From contig JAQGDQ010000412.1 in the NCBI GenBank assembly GCA_030141605.1, forward strand, positions 102,501 to 166,500: 64,000 nt of DNA, written 5' to 3'. This DNA comes from Tubiluchus corallicola. Taxonomy: Eukaryota; Priapulida; Priapulimorpha; Priapulimorphida; Tubiluchidae. A model generated the notes under the pieces. The model was not told where the DNA came from and did no database searches. It saw nothing but the letters and a program-made list of their open reading frames with translations. Position 1 is the first letter of the stretch, and the number at the start of each line of letters is the position of its first letter. The translations under genes were made by a program, and so were the position numbers. This document shows, in pieces, positions 1 to 40,944 of this stretch.

Positions 1-262
1 CAGGAACAAATAAGAAAATACTTTTCATGAACGTACCCTGTAGACAGTTGTAAACTTACAAATATAATTGTTTTCAGTTTATTTTTCAGTTTATTTATTT
101 TTTGTCGATTTTAAGCTAGTTATAATTCATTTTGGTGTTTTGTCTGGCAGTATTAGGCTGATATAAGTGCAGGTCAGCCCACCTAGCTTAGTTCAACTTA
201 TGTTGTTTTAGAACATCATGATCAGTGCACATCTGTCATTATCTGAGCGCTTCTTTTTGCAG

Positions 263-29777
<29,515 letters not shown>

Positions 29778-30085
29778 GTAATGCTTAGATTACATACTGG
29801 TCCTACGCGAATGTTACAATGTATTTACAATATTTTAAAACTATGTCTTTAAATAAAAAGTAAATTAATAAACGTTTGCATTATAGTTGAAGATGAATTT
29901 GATAATAATTTAAACTATTTTTTTTATTTTTAGTTAAATGCGACATTTTATAACTACATGTATTTGATCGTTAACGAATGTCCGCACTTAACTTCAAGAA
30001 GGTTGTTAAAAGATTTGAAAATTGTCTAGACTTTCCTTCTATTGACTTGGTATTGTTAGCAACTATTGACTAGACTAACATCTAG

Positions 30086-30335
30086 CTGTGTTATTACTGC
30101 ATTCTCTGTAGAAAGTGCTTCCAGAAATTAATCATTCTAGTTTTGTGATCTGACTTTGTGAGAAGGTAAGTGATTTAACTGTGTTATTACTGCATTCTCT
30201 GTAGAGAGTGCTCGCAAGAAATTATTCATTCTAGTTTTGTCATCTGACTTTTTGAGAAGGTAAGTGATCTAACTGTGTTATTACTGCATTCTCTGTAGAG
30301 AGTGCTAACAGAAATCATTTATACCAGTTTTGTTA
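30086..30335 (+). repeat. Three tandem 94-bp units, possible 3'-terminal exon
   Basis: Units begin at 30086, 30179 and 30273 (third partial). Each contains TTCTCTGTAG, followed in the first two by a 54-55-bp segment ending AAG/gtaagtg, like an exon with both splice sites. Joined in phase 1 to the exon ending at 29777, unit 1 would add about six residues and stop at 30129-30131; unit 3 would stop at 30358-30360. Splicing here is inference. No other 3' end for the EGF gene was found. Confidence 0.3.
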
Positions 30336-30360
30336 TTATTTTCTATTTCACCAGTTTTAA

Positions 30361-30792
30361 CCATTTCCTCTACCTGTTACCTTTGATTGGTGTTTGGAAC
30401 GTGTGAGAGTGTCTGAACGTATGTGTATAAATGCGCTTTATTTCTGATAGTGTGTTCACCAGGGCCTATGCGTTTGCAAGCATGTGTGTGTATTCAAACG
30501 TGGTAATATCACATAGGTGGCTCTGACTAATTATGTTGTTGTGTACTACTGGTATGAACTCGACTTCAGACCAGCTTTGTCATGTTCAGTTAAATATTAA
30601 TAAATATATTTTCGCTTATAAATCTTTGTATTATGATTGCTTAATGTTTGTAAGTATGTTTAGCTGTTCTCAGTTTGCATTGTATGTATTTCAGTTTGTT
30701 GACGACATTAAAGATGCTCTTTACAACACAACGTTTGTGACATGTTTTTAGCATTTTATATTTTTAAAGTTTCTTAATGTGTGTATGGATGT
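30361..30792. other. No recognised feature
   Basis: AT-rich sequence between the candidate 3' exon and the LTR element. It contains AATAAATAT near 30600, a possible polyadenylation signal, and no coding signal. Confidence 0.4.
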
Positions 30793-31440
30793 TGTGCCGG
30801 ACAGTGCTGCCCTCTGAGGCAGTTACCCCAACTTGATATATTGGGGTTGGTCACATGTAATTTCTAAAACTTGTGTCTTGGTGAGTTAATTAAATTGTTT
30901 CCTGCAGTCTGCTGTTGAAATTGGTGTTTAATATCGATTTGCTGTTACAGTTCTCTATTGGTGCTCTAATGTTTGGGCAAGGATGTGAGTTACTTTTATT
31001 TAATTAAATAATTGTTGCAGTTTTGATTAGCAACTGGAATTAACTGTATATGTGAAATGTGTTGCATTGTAATGGCTGGTTATTACTGTGTAATGTTACT
31101 TTATGTAATTTATTTGTGTGGTACTCATATTGAAGCAGTTCATTAACTTATTTATAAACAGTTTTTATTATTCGGTTGTGAGAACGTGAACTAGGCAGTT
31201 AATTTACTTAAGTAATCACAACATTGATAATTGTATTAACTAAAATTAAGCTGGAATTTTATATTAAAGTCTTTGCAAATGTACCTTTTCACAAAATATG
31301 CAACAATTTATTTATTTACATTTATATATTTTTAACAGAATAAACAACTGATGTACACACTTATGTCTGCACTTGATGTTTGGATTGGAGTGTTTGAGCA
31401 TTCTTGGTCATTCTTGATGAAACGGGTCGCGCATGATACA
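30793..31440 (+). repeat. 5' LTR of the BEL/Pao element
   Basis: Matches 33560-34290 through motifs such as ATGTTTGGGCAAGGATGTGAG, the GTAATGTTACTTTATGTAA block and the terminal CATGAT. It lacks about 85 bp present near the start of the 3' LTR. Confidence 0.75.
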
Positions 31441-32040
31441 TTATTACCGTACGCAAGCAGTTAGAAGCTTCTGGATCAACTAGTCCTGTTTGCTGTCAAT
31501 GGACTCTTGCATGTAGCCTGAATACTGCGTGTAGCATGTAGCCTTGTCAAGCAAAAGCTACGTAAGCAGCTATGTATATATTGTTATTGTATTTTTATTT
31601 TGTATTGTAATTTGTTAGTTGTGGTTGTAATGACTAATGCATCTATAGTGGCGGTATTTATAAAAATTGTAAAGGCCATGTTTTTAAGCCAGTTGTTTAA
31701 AGGCCTTTGACTTAACTTGCACTAAACCAGAAGGAAGTTTTTGTACTGCTTTCTGACAAACTGGTTTTTGACAAAATTAAAGTAGTTAAATTAGTGCTTA
31801 AATGCATGTAAGCTACAGACCTAAGTACGCTGCTGTTGCTGGAATATTGGCCAAGTCATAACTGTACATCTACATGATTTTGCCTGGGGCTCTGTGTGTA
31901 AAAAAGACTCAGTTTGTTTACTGTAGACTATTTTCATACCTCCCTAACATGTACCCGCTTTTTACAATTTTTTATGTTGTTTCAGTTTTGAAGCTCATTA
32001 ATTTATCTTGGCTGAAGAAAAGCAGCTCAGTGGCTTGATG
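31441..32040. other. Non-coding internal part of the LTR element
   Basis: Lies where the primer-binding site, gag and pol would be. I recognise no primer-binding site or protein here; it may be a leader left after internal deletion. Confidence 0.4.
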
Positions 32041-32064
32041 AAGAGTGTGGCATGGATGTACTGA

Positions 32065-33230
32065 TTGAATGAAATTTTGGTCAGCAAAGTGAGGACATCT
32101 GATCTGGCAGTACCATCAGGAGGCTTGACTGTGAGTGAAATGAGGCAAGCTGAATTTAGTATTGTGAAGTACGTTCAGTTGAAGCATTTTTTGGAAGATA
32201 AGGCTGGTCTTGACTCAGAGTCTGATGTGGACAAAAGGAGGACAAAGGAGTGTGTTGCATAAACTGGATCCAATTGTTTTGAGTGGAGCGATTTGTGTAG
32301 GCGGTCGTCTCAAATATTCACAATTGTCTGATGATGCTAATCATCCAATGATACTGCCTAAGAAGTATCATGTTGTGTCACTTATCATTCAGCATTATCA
32401 TGAAAGAACATGGCACTCGGGTAGAGAGTACGTACTTTCTAAGATTCGAGAGTGACTTTGGATTGTGAATGCCAGACTTGCAATACAAGGAGTGTTGTAT
32501 AGATGCATAAAGGGCAGAATTCGTGATGCTGCTCCTTTAACTCAAATGTTGGCTGACTTGCTACAGATAGGGTTACTCCTGGAACAGTTCCATTCATGAA
32601 AGTCGAAGTTGATTGCCTTGGACTCTCTATGGCTAAGAGAAGTCGGACATTGGTGACGAGGTATTGATGCGTCTTTTTTGTTTGCTGACTAGAGCCGTCA
32701 ACATCGAAGTTCTTCACTCATTAGACGCGGGTAGTTTCATATTTGCTTTATTCAGGTTTATAAGTAGACGTGGCATACCTGAAATGATCAGGTCTAATAA
32801 CGGGACCAATTTTGCTGGTTCAAACGAGTAATTGAGGACAGCTATCAAAGTATGGAATCAAAGCAGAATTGAGGATGTGCTGTGCCAGAAAAATGTGCAA
32901 TGGGTATTTAATACTCCTGCGTCATCAAATCATGGTGGGGTGTGGGAGAGAATGATTGGTTTTATCAGGAGAATGTTATCTTCTGTGGCTATGGAACAAA
33001 GCTTGGATGTTGAAGGTTTGGCCACACCGATGTGCAATGTTGAAGCTGTCATCAACGGGCGTCCTATCACTGTGGTATCAGATGATCCCAAAGACATGGA
33101 ACCTCTTACGCCAAACCATTTATTGTTGCTGAGATCTGTAGCTACACTTCCACCTGGATTATTTGATGGATATGATCTGTATAGGACACGATGGAGACAA
33201 GTCCAGTTTCTAATCTGTTCAGTTATCTGA
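32065..33230 (+). pseudogene. BEL/Pao pol remnant (RNase H end, H2C2 zinc finger, integrase)
   Basis: Successive pieces are LTVSEMRQAEFSIVKYVQ (linker after RNase H), then a segment with ICVGGRLKYSQL and HPMILPKKYH...HYHERTWHSG, the H-H half of the integrase zinc finger. From 32832 comes VFNTPASSNHGGVWERMIGF and then INGRPITVVSDDPKDMEPLT, the conserved BEL integrase C-terminal core. Stops and shifts separate the pieces at about 32260, 32453, 32666 and 32829. The second catalytic Asp of the usual S-D-N-G-T-N-F motif reads Asn (S-N-N-G, 32793-32804), while the Glu of GGVWE is kept. Catalysis is therefore not expected. Confidence 0.85.
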
Positions 33231-33535
33231 TCTGTTTTGGAAGCATTGTCTATGGGAATATTTGCCGCTGCTTCAGAAGCCTCAGAAATATAATAAGGCA
33301 TCAGATAACCTGGAAGTTGATGACTTGGCTTTGGCAGTTGATAGTAATCTGTCATGGAATCAGCGGTGTTTAGGAAGGGTTTGTGAGGTTTTTACCCCGG
33401 GCTTGATGGTTTGGTTGGGTCAGTACAGGTTAAAACTTCAAATGCTGTTGTTAAGAGGCTAATACAAAAAAAATATGTTTATTGGAAAAATTGGACAAGT
33501 TTTAAGATAAACTACTTTTGTTAGGAGTATTTTGT

Positions 33536-33559
33536 GGGGGGGGGGAGTGAGGGGTAATG
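33536..33559 (+). other. Polypurine tract
   Basis: A G-run with GAGTGAGGGG immediately upstream of the 3' LTR start, the expected plus-strand primer of an LTR element. Confidence 0.7.
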
Positions 33560-34290
33560 TGTTGGACAGTGCTGCCCTCTCAAGCCAACAGGCAGTTGCC
33601 TTAACTTACCTGTCAGGTGATTTCATTTTTAGTGACTTTAGGCACCTGGCTTTGTGAAATGCTGCAGACACTTTGCCATGATATGTTGGTTCTGATCACA
33701 TGTAATTTGTAGAACTTGTGTCTTATTGAGTTAATTAAATTATTTCCTGCATTTTTCAGTTGCAATTTTTGTTTATTGTCAATTTGCTGTTACAGTTCTC
33801 TAATGGTGCTCTAATGTTTGGGCAAGGATGTGAGTTACTTTTACTTAATTAAATAATTTTTGCAGTTTAGATTAGGTACTGGAATTAACTGTATATATGA
33901 AATGTGTTGCATTGTAATGGCAGCTTATTACTGTGTAATGTTACTTTATGTAATTTATTTGTGTGGTACTCATATTGAACAGGGTTTATTAACTTATTTA
34001 TAAACATTTTTTATTAATCTGCAGTGTGAACGTGAATTAGGCAGTTAATTTACTTAAGTAATCACAACATTAATAATTGTACTAACTAAAATTAAGCTGG
34101 AATTTTATATTAACATCTTTGCAAATGTACTAATTTAAAGTCATTATTTTCACAAAACGTGCAACAATTTATGCATTTACATTTATATATTTTTAGCAGA
34201 ATAAACAACTAATGTACACACTTATGTTTGGATTGCACTGTTTGCTCATTCTTGGTCCTTCTTGATGAAATGGATCATGCATGATGTGCA
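33560..34290 (+). repeat. 3' LTR of the BEL/Pao element
   Basis: Direct repeat of 30793-31440. It carries an additional segment at about 33585-33683 and scattered substitutions, indicating an old insertion or exchange between copies. Confidence 0.75.
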
Positions 34291-37156
34291 CATAAATATC
34301 TGGGTGTTTTTGTGTGTAACTGCGCATGTGCATGCACGGAGGTCTTGGTAGCATGACAAAATTAAGGGCCTCATAACTCTCAAGTCTATTGAAAACTCGA
34401 ATGAGCAATTTGATTTCGAAAAAAAAAATTTCAAAACTCAATTATCGAATGATTTATGAAACACCTCGTAACGGTGTGATAACAAAATATTTTATGAAGT
34501 TAATAATGCTAAGTAGATGGGTACGTGGAAACAATTTGAAACTCGCAGCTGCATTTTACTAACACGTATCATAAGAAGTTAGCAACTATCCTGTGTGATG
34601 AACAGCAAGACCAAACATCCTCTTCCAGAAATCGAATTTGAAACAAATAGAATCTATGACTTTCGAACTCCAATCAAAACAAATTTCCATTGTCAAGATT
34701 TTCGAATAATTAAGAAAATTCGGTCACACAAGAAGGACTGCAATTATGTACTAATCGGTTTTAATCTGCAATAGAACATTGAAAATTGTGCACTGAAATC
34801 ACAACTAAATGTTCTGATAGTATGATGTTACAAAAGTTTTAGTGACGAAGCTGCATTTATTTGACGTGCTGCATCTATTATTTTAGTCTATGATTTCCAA
34901 CTAGAAAAACTCATTTGAGTTTGAATGTTCGATGCTTAAGCCTATCCCGTGCTGGCCTTCATCTGCAGTTGTTAATTTGATAATAATTATTTATATTTTT
35001 AATTTTGTTTGGTGCACACATTTGTGCTTACATCTAATGCACCCAATCGCATTCTTTATGACATTTTTGAACGTAAGAGTCGTAATAAGAAACAGAAATT
35101 ATAATACGTGCCACTCTGTGGTGCAGCTGCACAGACTTTTCATATTGGAGCTACTAATTATGGAAGATATTGCACTAGCTGCATACTCCAAATTAACAAA
35201 AAAATTTGAAAGTAAGAGGATCTGTTTAGATACAAAATTAATAATCTTTGCTGCACTTGTGGAAACTGCTTGTGGAATAATAATAATTGTTATTATGAAA
35301 ATCAACTTAGCCATTTCGGCATGAACGCACTTTTTTGAAACAAAAATGCTTAACAATGCTTGTAGTAATTTAATTATTTATTCAGTTTAAATACATTTTA
35401 TAGTGAGTATGTAAGTAAGTAAATAATTTATTTCTCTCTGAATGTTACGAAATTAACATAAACAAAAGCAAAATACTAAAATAAAGATGAAAAAAGACGA
35501 GATGTTGAAAAGGTCAAGGGTCACCTAGTCAGTCATTCTTATCCAAATTGAAAAAAAATAAGTAACCTGTCAAGTAAGGTATGTGCAAATAAAAAATAAT
35601 CAACAACTTACCTAAGAAAATCAGGCAAAAAGTTCAAATGAGCTTAAATTTAGAAACAGTAAATAAATTTAGCAGTGAGAAGTGGCAAAATTTAAATTAG
35701 CTAACAAAACAGAAAATCTAAACTCAACAAAAACAAAACTAATAATTACATGTAAATCTGGAAACTCAATTCAACAGAAGAAGCAAAAAAAAATGAAGCC
35801 ATGTGAAGGAATGAGTAAATCATCACCAGGTCAAGTACCTCTATCCAAATTTAAAGGAAATTATATAACCTGACGACTAGTACAGACAAGGAAAATTATA
35901 ACAATCAACATTTTAGAAATAAAAAGAAAAACATGAAGATGAATAACTTGGGAGATATCAGGATAATGAATTCAATTCAGATGAGTTTATAATTAAGTGG
36001 CAACATAAATCAAGGAATGTGGCAAATGGTATGAAACAATATTTAAATTAACAAAATAGCAAAAACAAACTCTCTTGACAGACTTCATAGGAATAACCCC
36101 CCAAAAAAACTAATGCAGTATGTCAATTGTAGATTCATTGAACAAAATATAGCTCTAGTAAAAATAATGAAAATGGGTCAGCGATAAACAATAAGAATAA
36201 TGTTGATTTTTTTCCAGACTTTGTTGTGAACATTCAGTGAAATAGATGTCAAACTGAAAGATAACTAGGAGATAAATTCGAAACAAAGAATACAATTTTT
36301 TTTCTGAATTTCATTAACTAAATTGAATAGTTGTTGATTAAACAGAGGCGAAATTTTTTAACAGCAGTGTCCAATGTTTGGCAAGCTAAGATTTCATGAG
36401 ACTATTAAAAAGTTTTACACCATTCTGGTGTAGAGAGTTCAAGCCATTTTGAGCTTTGAACCTATTTTGAAAACCTTTTTTAGGATCTCGTGGAGTATGA
36501 ATGGGCTTCGTTTATTTTAAGAAGTAGTTCTTATATGAACTTTTCAAAGTGCCAGCTTTGTACGTGTACAGAAATTTAAAGAGTTCTAAACTATATATAT
36601 ATTAGACATGAGGGGAGTTAGCAGCCGAAATTCGTCTCTCAAGTCTCCTCCTGAGGACTCCAAAAAACCTGTATTTGTATTCTTGAAAATGACAGTTTTT
36701 TAGAGTTGAAACTCCCAATTGCAGTTAAAAACTTTAGAAAACTAAATTTAAAAAAATGAGTAGTCACTAGTCACTTAACTTGACCAATTGGGACTACTTT
36801 TCAACTAAAATTAGAGCAGTTTCTCGACCTTTTGAACCCAATGAAGCATTTCAAGTCGATTACAACTTTCAATCAATAATCAATCAAATACGCTCTTGCG
36901 TGAAACTATAATCAGAGTTCAATGAAAATCTTGAAGTTTCACGTTCTTTTGACTGCTTAGACTGCAGGCTTCGGTTGTACATTTTGCTTTAATACAATTT
37001 TTGCTGATCTTCCAGTCTGCTAGACTAACTCAGCCACACGCCATTTGGGTCAAAGAAATAATAACAACGGCGCTCACATGTGCGATATTTTCATGAACAA
37101 AGACATGATCTAGGTTGTCAGCAGTTTTATGCTTTCAATAAATTCCAGTAAAATGG
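34291..37156. other. No recognised gene
   Basis: AT-rich, with an A-rich plus strand at 35440-36200. Short open frames here show no family motif, coding bias or splice context I can defend. A weak internal resemblance exists between about 35510-35580 and 35815-35890. Confidence 0.5.
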
Positions 37157-37300
37157 ACCTATGAACTGGACGAATTCAGAAATAAAGAAGCCAAAACCAA
37201 ATTAGGTTCAAGTACACAATACTGAATTACCTATGAACTGGACGAATTCAGAAATAAAGAAGCCAAAACCAAATTAGGTTCAAGTACACAATACTGAATT
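37157..37300. repeat. 72-bp perfect tandem duplication
   Basis: Two adjacent identical copies beginning ACCTATGAACTGGACGAATT (37157-37228 and 37229-37300). Identity implies a very recent event or an assembly slip. Confidence 0.9.
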
Positions 37301-38089
37301 AGGCGTAGATAATTGGTAAGTAGGGATATGCTCACAACATTGGATGTGAGTTCGTTCAAACTTCTTAATGTGTAATTAGTGCTATTTTTCGTAAAACAAA
37401 GGTTTTGCATCTTTTTAATAAACTAGTTATATAAAAAAGTAAAAGCTGAGAATCAAACCATGTGTTTTCGTTTAGTTTAATTCAAGATTACAGTTTTCAG
37501 TTATAAAATTTACAGCTATAAAATACGTTTGTTGTGAACAGAAAGCCTTCACTATTTGATTCATGCTCCAAAGTCGTTTATTCTAAACAGAATAATAAAA
37601 AGAACATTAACAAGTAAGAAAATGAATAAAATGATAAACTGAAGCTCAGTAAATACAAAGAAGTCAACTTATTGGCAAAGTACTTTCTCAAACTTGAGAG
37701 ATTGAATTCACAACTTAATTAAATTATTTAAATTGATGTAACTCACATCGTTGGCTCTTCGTCAAGATTTAAAATTTCTCAAGGTACAAAATTCGGTTAT
37801 GACTAAACGATGTTATTAAATGTAACACAATAATGACAAAAACATTGCTGTGATAAAAAACACGACCACCATTGTTCCCCTCCTGTCCTTTCCTCCTCAC
37901 TCGTAGAGGGCAGCACCTTCCAATACATAGGTGTCGTTATGCATATTGCCGTTACAACGTTCATTACGGAAAACACAAAACTTAGTGTGAGATTATGACT
38001 AAACGTTTGACACAATATGTAAACAAGTCTCTCTTACAGTATCTTTCCATTCGGGCCATTCCTAAGAGCTGCAATACGTTCTCACGTGG
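37301..38089 (-). other. 3' flank of the receptor gene
   Basis: No other gene. On the minus strand an AATAAA at 37582-37577 is the nearest canonical polyadenylation signal I see downstream of the stop at 38090, implying a 3'UTR of about 0.5 kb. Confidence 0.35.
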
Positions 38090-40944
38090 TCAGGAAGGAG
38101 CAGAGTTGGATATGGGCAGGTTCGTAGTCGCCATTCCATTGCTAAACTCCGTCCTTGGAACATTCCCAGAGGATGCAGCGGTCATCCAAACGGCCAGCGG
38201 CAATGAATACTTTAACTTGCTTTTTTCAACATCAGATGTTTGAATTCGCTTTGAAAAGCGTTCTTTGTACAAATGAAAGACATTACGATTGAAAGTGAGT
38301 GCAACAGCTATTGCCAACCCTTGCAGTGATGTGATCACTACGAAGATGTACCATACCACAACGTGGCCACTCAGCTGTGCCACAAAGCCAAACAACCAAA
38401 CAAATCCCAGTAAAAACGATAACTTAATTGCAAGCAACAGTTCGTGACTTCTTCTTACATTATGCCACTTTCCTCCGGCTTTCTCCATTCCCTTATTAGT
38501 TTGATGTATTCTCCTGAATGCTATGATAAAGAAGATAATGTTTAGACATAAAGTTACTGCAACAGGTAAAAGAAATGCCGTCACTAGAGCAGTTGGTTCC
38601 CCAATCCAGCAACTATTGCTGCCACCATATTTCACTGGAATGTGGAATCCGTATTCTAAGCACAAGCAAGTTGCCACAATCAGTGCAGGACAGGACCAAG
38701 CATAACAGGAATATTTTACAAATTTCTTGCTGTGGCATTCTGTTGTACTAGTGCCACTAGAGCTTCGCCATGTTCCAAATGTTCTGAGAATGTTAAAGGC
38801 CATTGTGTTCATCCAGAAAAAGCTGGCCAACCAGAAGTAATGATCAGTCACTGCCATTGCAATACAGATTCGCACGGATCGAGTGAGTGGACCAACGATT
38901 AGCACTAGATGTGCAGCAAAAAGAGAAGCCACTAGACACATGACAACTTTACCTGGAACAGTTCTCAAGGATGGAAAAAGACAGTAAGTGATAAACGTCC
39001 ACAAAAGGGCAACCAAGGAGATGATTCCTAACCCTAGGGTAACCTTGGCCTGGATGACGCTGTGCATGACAACAGACTTACTGGCTTCAGCACAAATAAC
39101 CACGCTGCCATTCCGGAATTCGAAATCTCCGTGAGATATGATATCATTTGTTAGTTGACTGACTAGCGAGTTATTCACCATTTTGTAGTCTGCACGTTTT
39201 AAAGCTACCTTTGGGCAAGTTTCGGGCAGGATGCTCTCGCACACAGTAACCTTAACTCTAACACTGAGGGATGTGTCATTTGAACTTGTTGGAAATTTGC
39301 TATTGATGTAGTCACCAGTAGAATTTCTTGGTGAACCGTTATACACAAATAGAAAGCTGAATAGAGTTTGTTCAATGTCAAATACGCTGGCTGTAGATTT
39401 AATCAAGAAACGTTTTTCTGATTCATTTACATGAAACAGCGTCGCATCATTTCCAGAATAACTCTTTGGTTTCCCAAAATTACAGCGGTATTGGTGGAAT
39501 GAAACGTAGTTCACAACTTGAACCATTGAGACATTCTGTTGAGCCGTAGTGAAATTCTTGTTGCTAAGAACGTCTTTTACATACGTCAATAGTGATGATT
39601 TAAAAGCTACAACGATAGCAACTTCATCATTTTCTACTTCAAACCGACTTTTAGGTGCCAGCCTGACGCGGAAGATATCTTCGGGAGCTAGACTCAAGAA
39701 CTTTGATGCAAATTCTTGTAAAGCAACAAAGTCAATTCTACTATCCCGGCTAATGTTTGTTACAATGAGAGCAAATAGTTTACCCATACGCCTTCGTAGG
39801 AAACTACTGCTGGGATGAAAGTACGTTTCGTTCTTTGGAAGTTGGCACCATTTATTGTCAACAAGTTCTAGACCACTATCGCACTGAAGATCTTTTGGGA
39901 TACATGCGTCATTGACATAATCCCATGCTTCGTGCATTGTGCAGTATGTGTGGTAGCCTGGATATAATACCTTATCTTCAAATTGGAAAGTGTTCTTTGA
40001 AAAATCAAATAGCATGCTGATGCTGGACTGTGTTGCCTGGCGTAATTGTGGCTTTTCTGAAGGTGTTGCAATGGTGGTGTGCCAAGGCTCATAAGGATAA
40101 AAGAGGTGAGTTCCAGGGGCATAAGTGGGTGGAACGTCAAACGGTGGTCGTAGGGAGAATTCCCGGTCTCTCGGCGCAGGAGAGACAAAACCTCCCCTAG
40201 GAGGAACAAGACAAGGCCTAATTTGTACGTCATTTTTTCCAGCACAAAGGGCACAATGACGATTTCTGAACCACTGTTCGTCATCACTGAATTTGTCAAC
40301 TATCCTTACTGGCCCAATGTAACTTCGGCACTGACTTCTGAAGAGGCCTTTGCAGTTCTCACGCATGCGTCCACGAAATCTTCCAAATTCGTGACAATGT
40401 CGAGGTCTCACCCCTTTTACTGGTCTAACAGTAAAGTTGCATTGTCTAAGCAGGTGATTTCTCTCACGTGGGCTGCGAGTTTGCATAGCTTTTAAGACGC
40501 TCTCTCGATCATCACAATCCAATGTTGCATTCCAGTGAACAATGTCATCAAACCTGTAACCATGACAACGAGCGCAATATCCGTTTCTGAAGGTCACATT
40601 GTTGTGAGCTGTCACTGGTAATCTTGCATGAAAGTCATCTTTTCCATCATCTGTTACATTTTCACATTTGCGCCTGATGCGGTCACTTCCACGCCACCCT
40701 CGAGGACAATGGCTAACCATTGAAACAGCATTTTTCCGGCTGTCGTATTTCTTACACACTGAGTTGACAGCAGTGTCTGGTGGTGGGGGTGGACTCCAGT
40801 CCGGTCTGCACAGTTGCACGTAGTCATGGCAACAGTCTCCATGGATGTGGCACTGATCATCGCAACCACAGTTTCCCGGGTTCTCTTTTGTCTCGTTACA
40901 ACGATCTCTGCACGTGTACTCTGGACAGATCAACAAAGATATGT
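38090..40944 (-). CDS. Receptor exon 2 (SMB, ectodomain, 7TM, C-tail)
   Basis: One uninterrupted 2855-bp exon. Order: SMB domain, Cys-rich region (repeated RNxxCAxC motifs such as FRNGYCARCHGY and FRNRHCALCAG), Mth-like stalk, 7TM bundle, and a short Ser/Asn-rich tail. The conserved extracellular cysteines before TM4-5 (SNSCWIGEP) are present. Confidence 0.9.

Larger units (their letters stand above)
30793..34290 (+). mobile_element. BEL/Pao-type LTR retroelement, deleted and decayed
   Basis: Two related roughly 650-730-bp repeats (30793-31440 and 33560-34290) in direct orientation start TGT...GGACAGTGCTGCC and end ...ATGAT..CA. They flank an internal region whose only coding remnants are the end of an RNase H/linker and a BEL-type integrase. 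A polypurine tract (GGGGGGGGGGAGTGAGGGG) sits directly before the 3' LTR. Gag, protease and reverse transcriptase are absent, and the integrase has frameshifts and stops. No 5-bp target duplication was evident, so the outer ends are approximate. Confidence 0.8.

Noticed and set aside
34932-35324. 130-residue open frame with hydrophobic stretches
   Set aside because: No family motif, no splice context, and AT-rich composition makes such frames common by chance.
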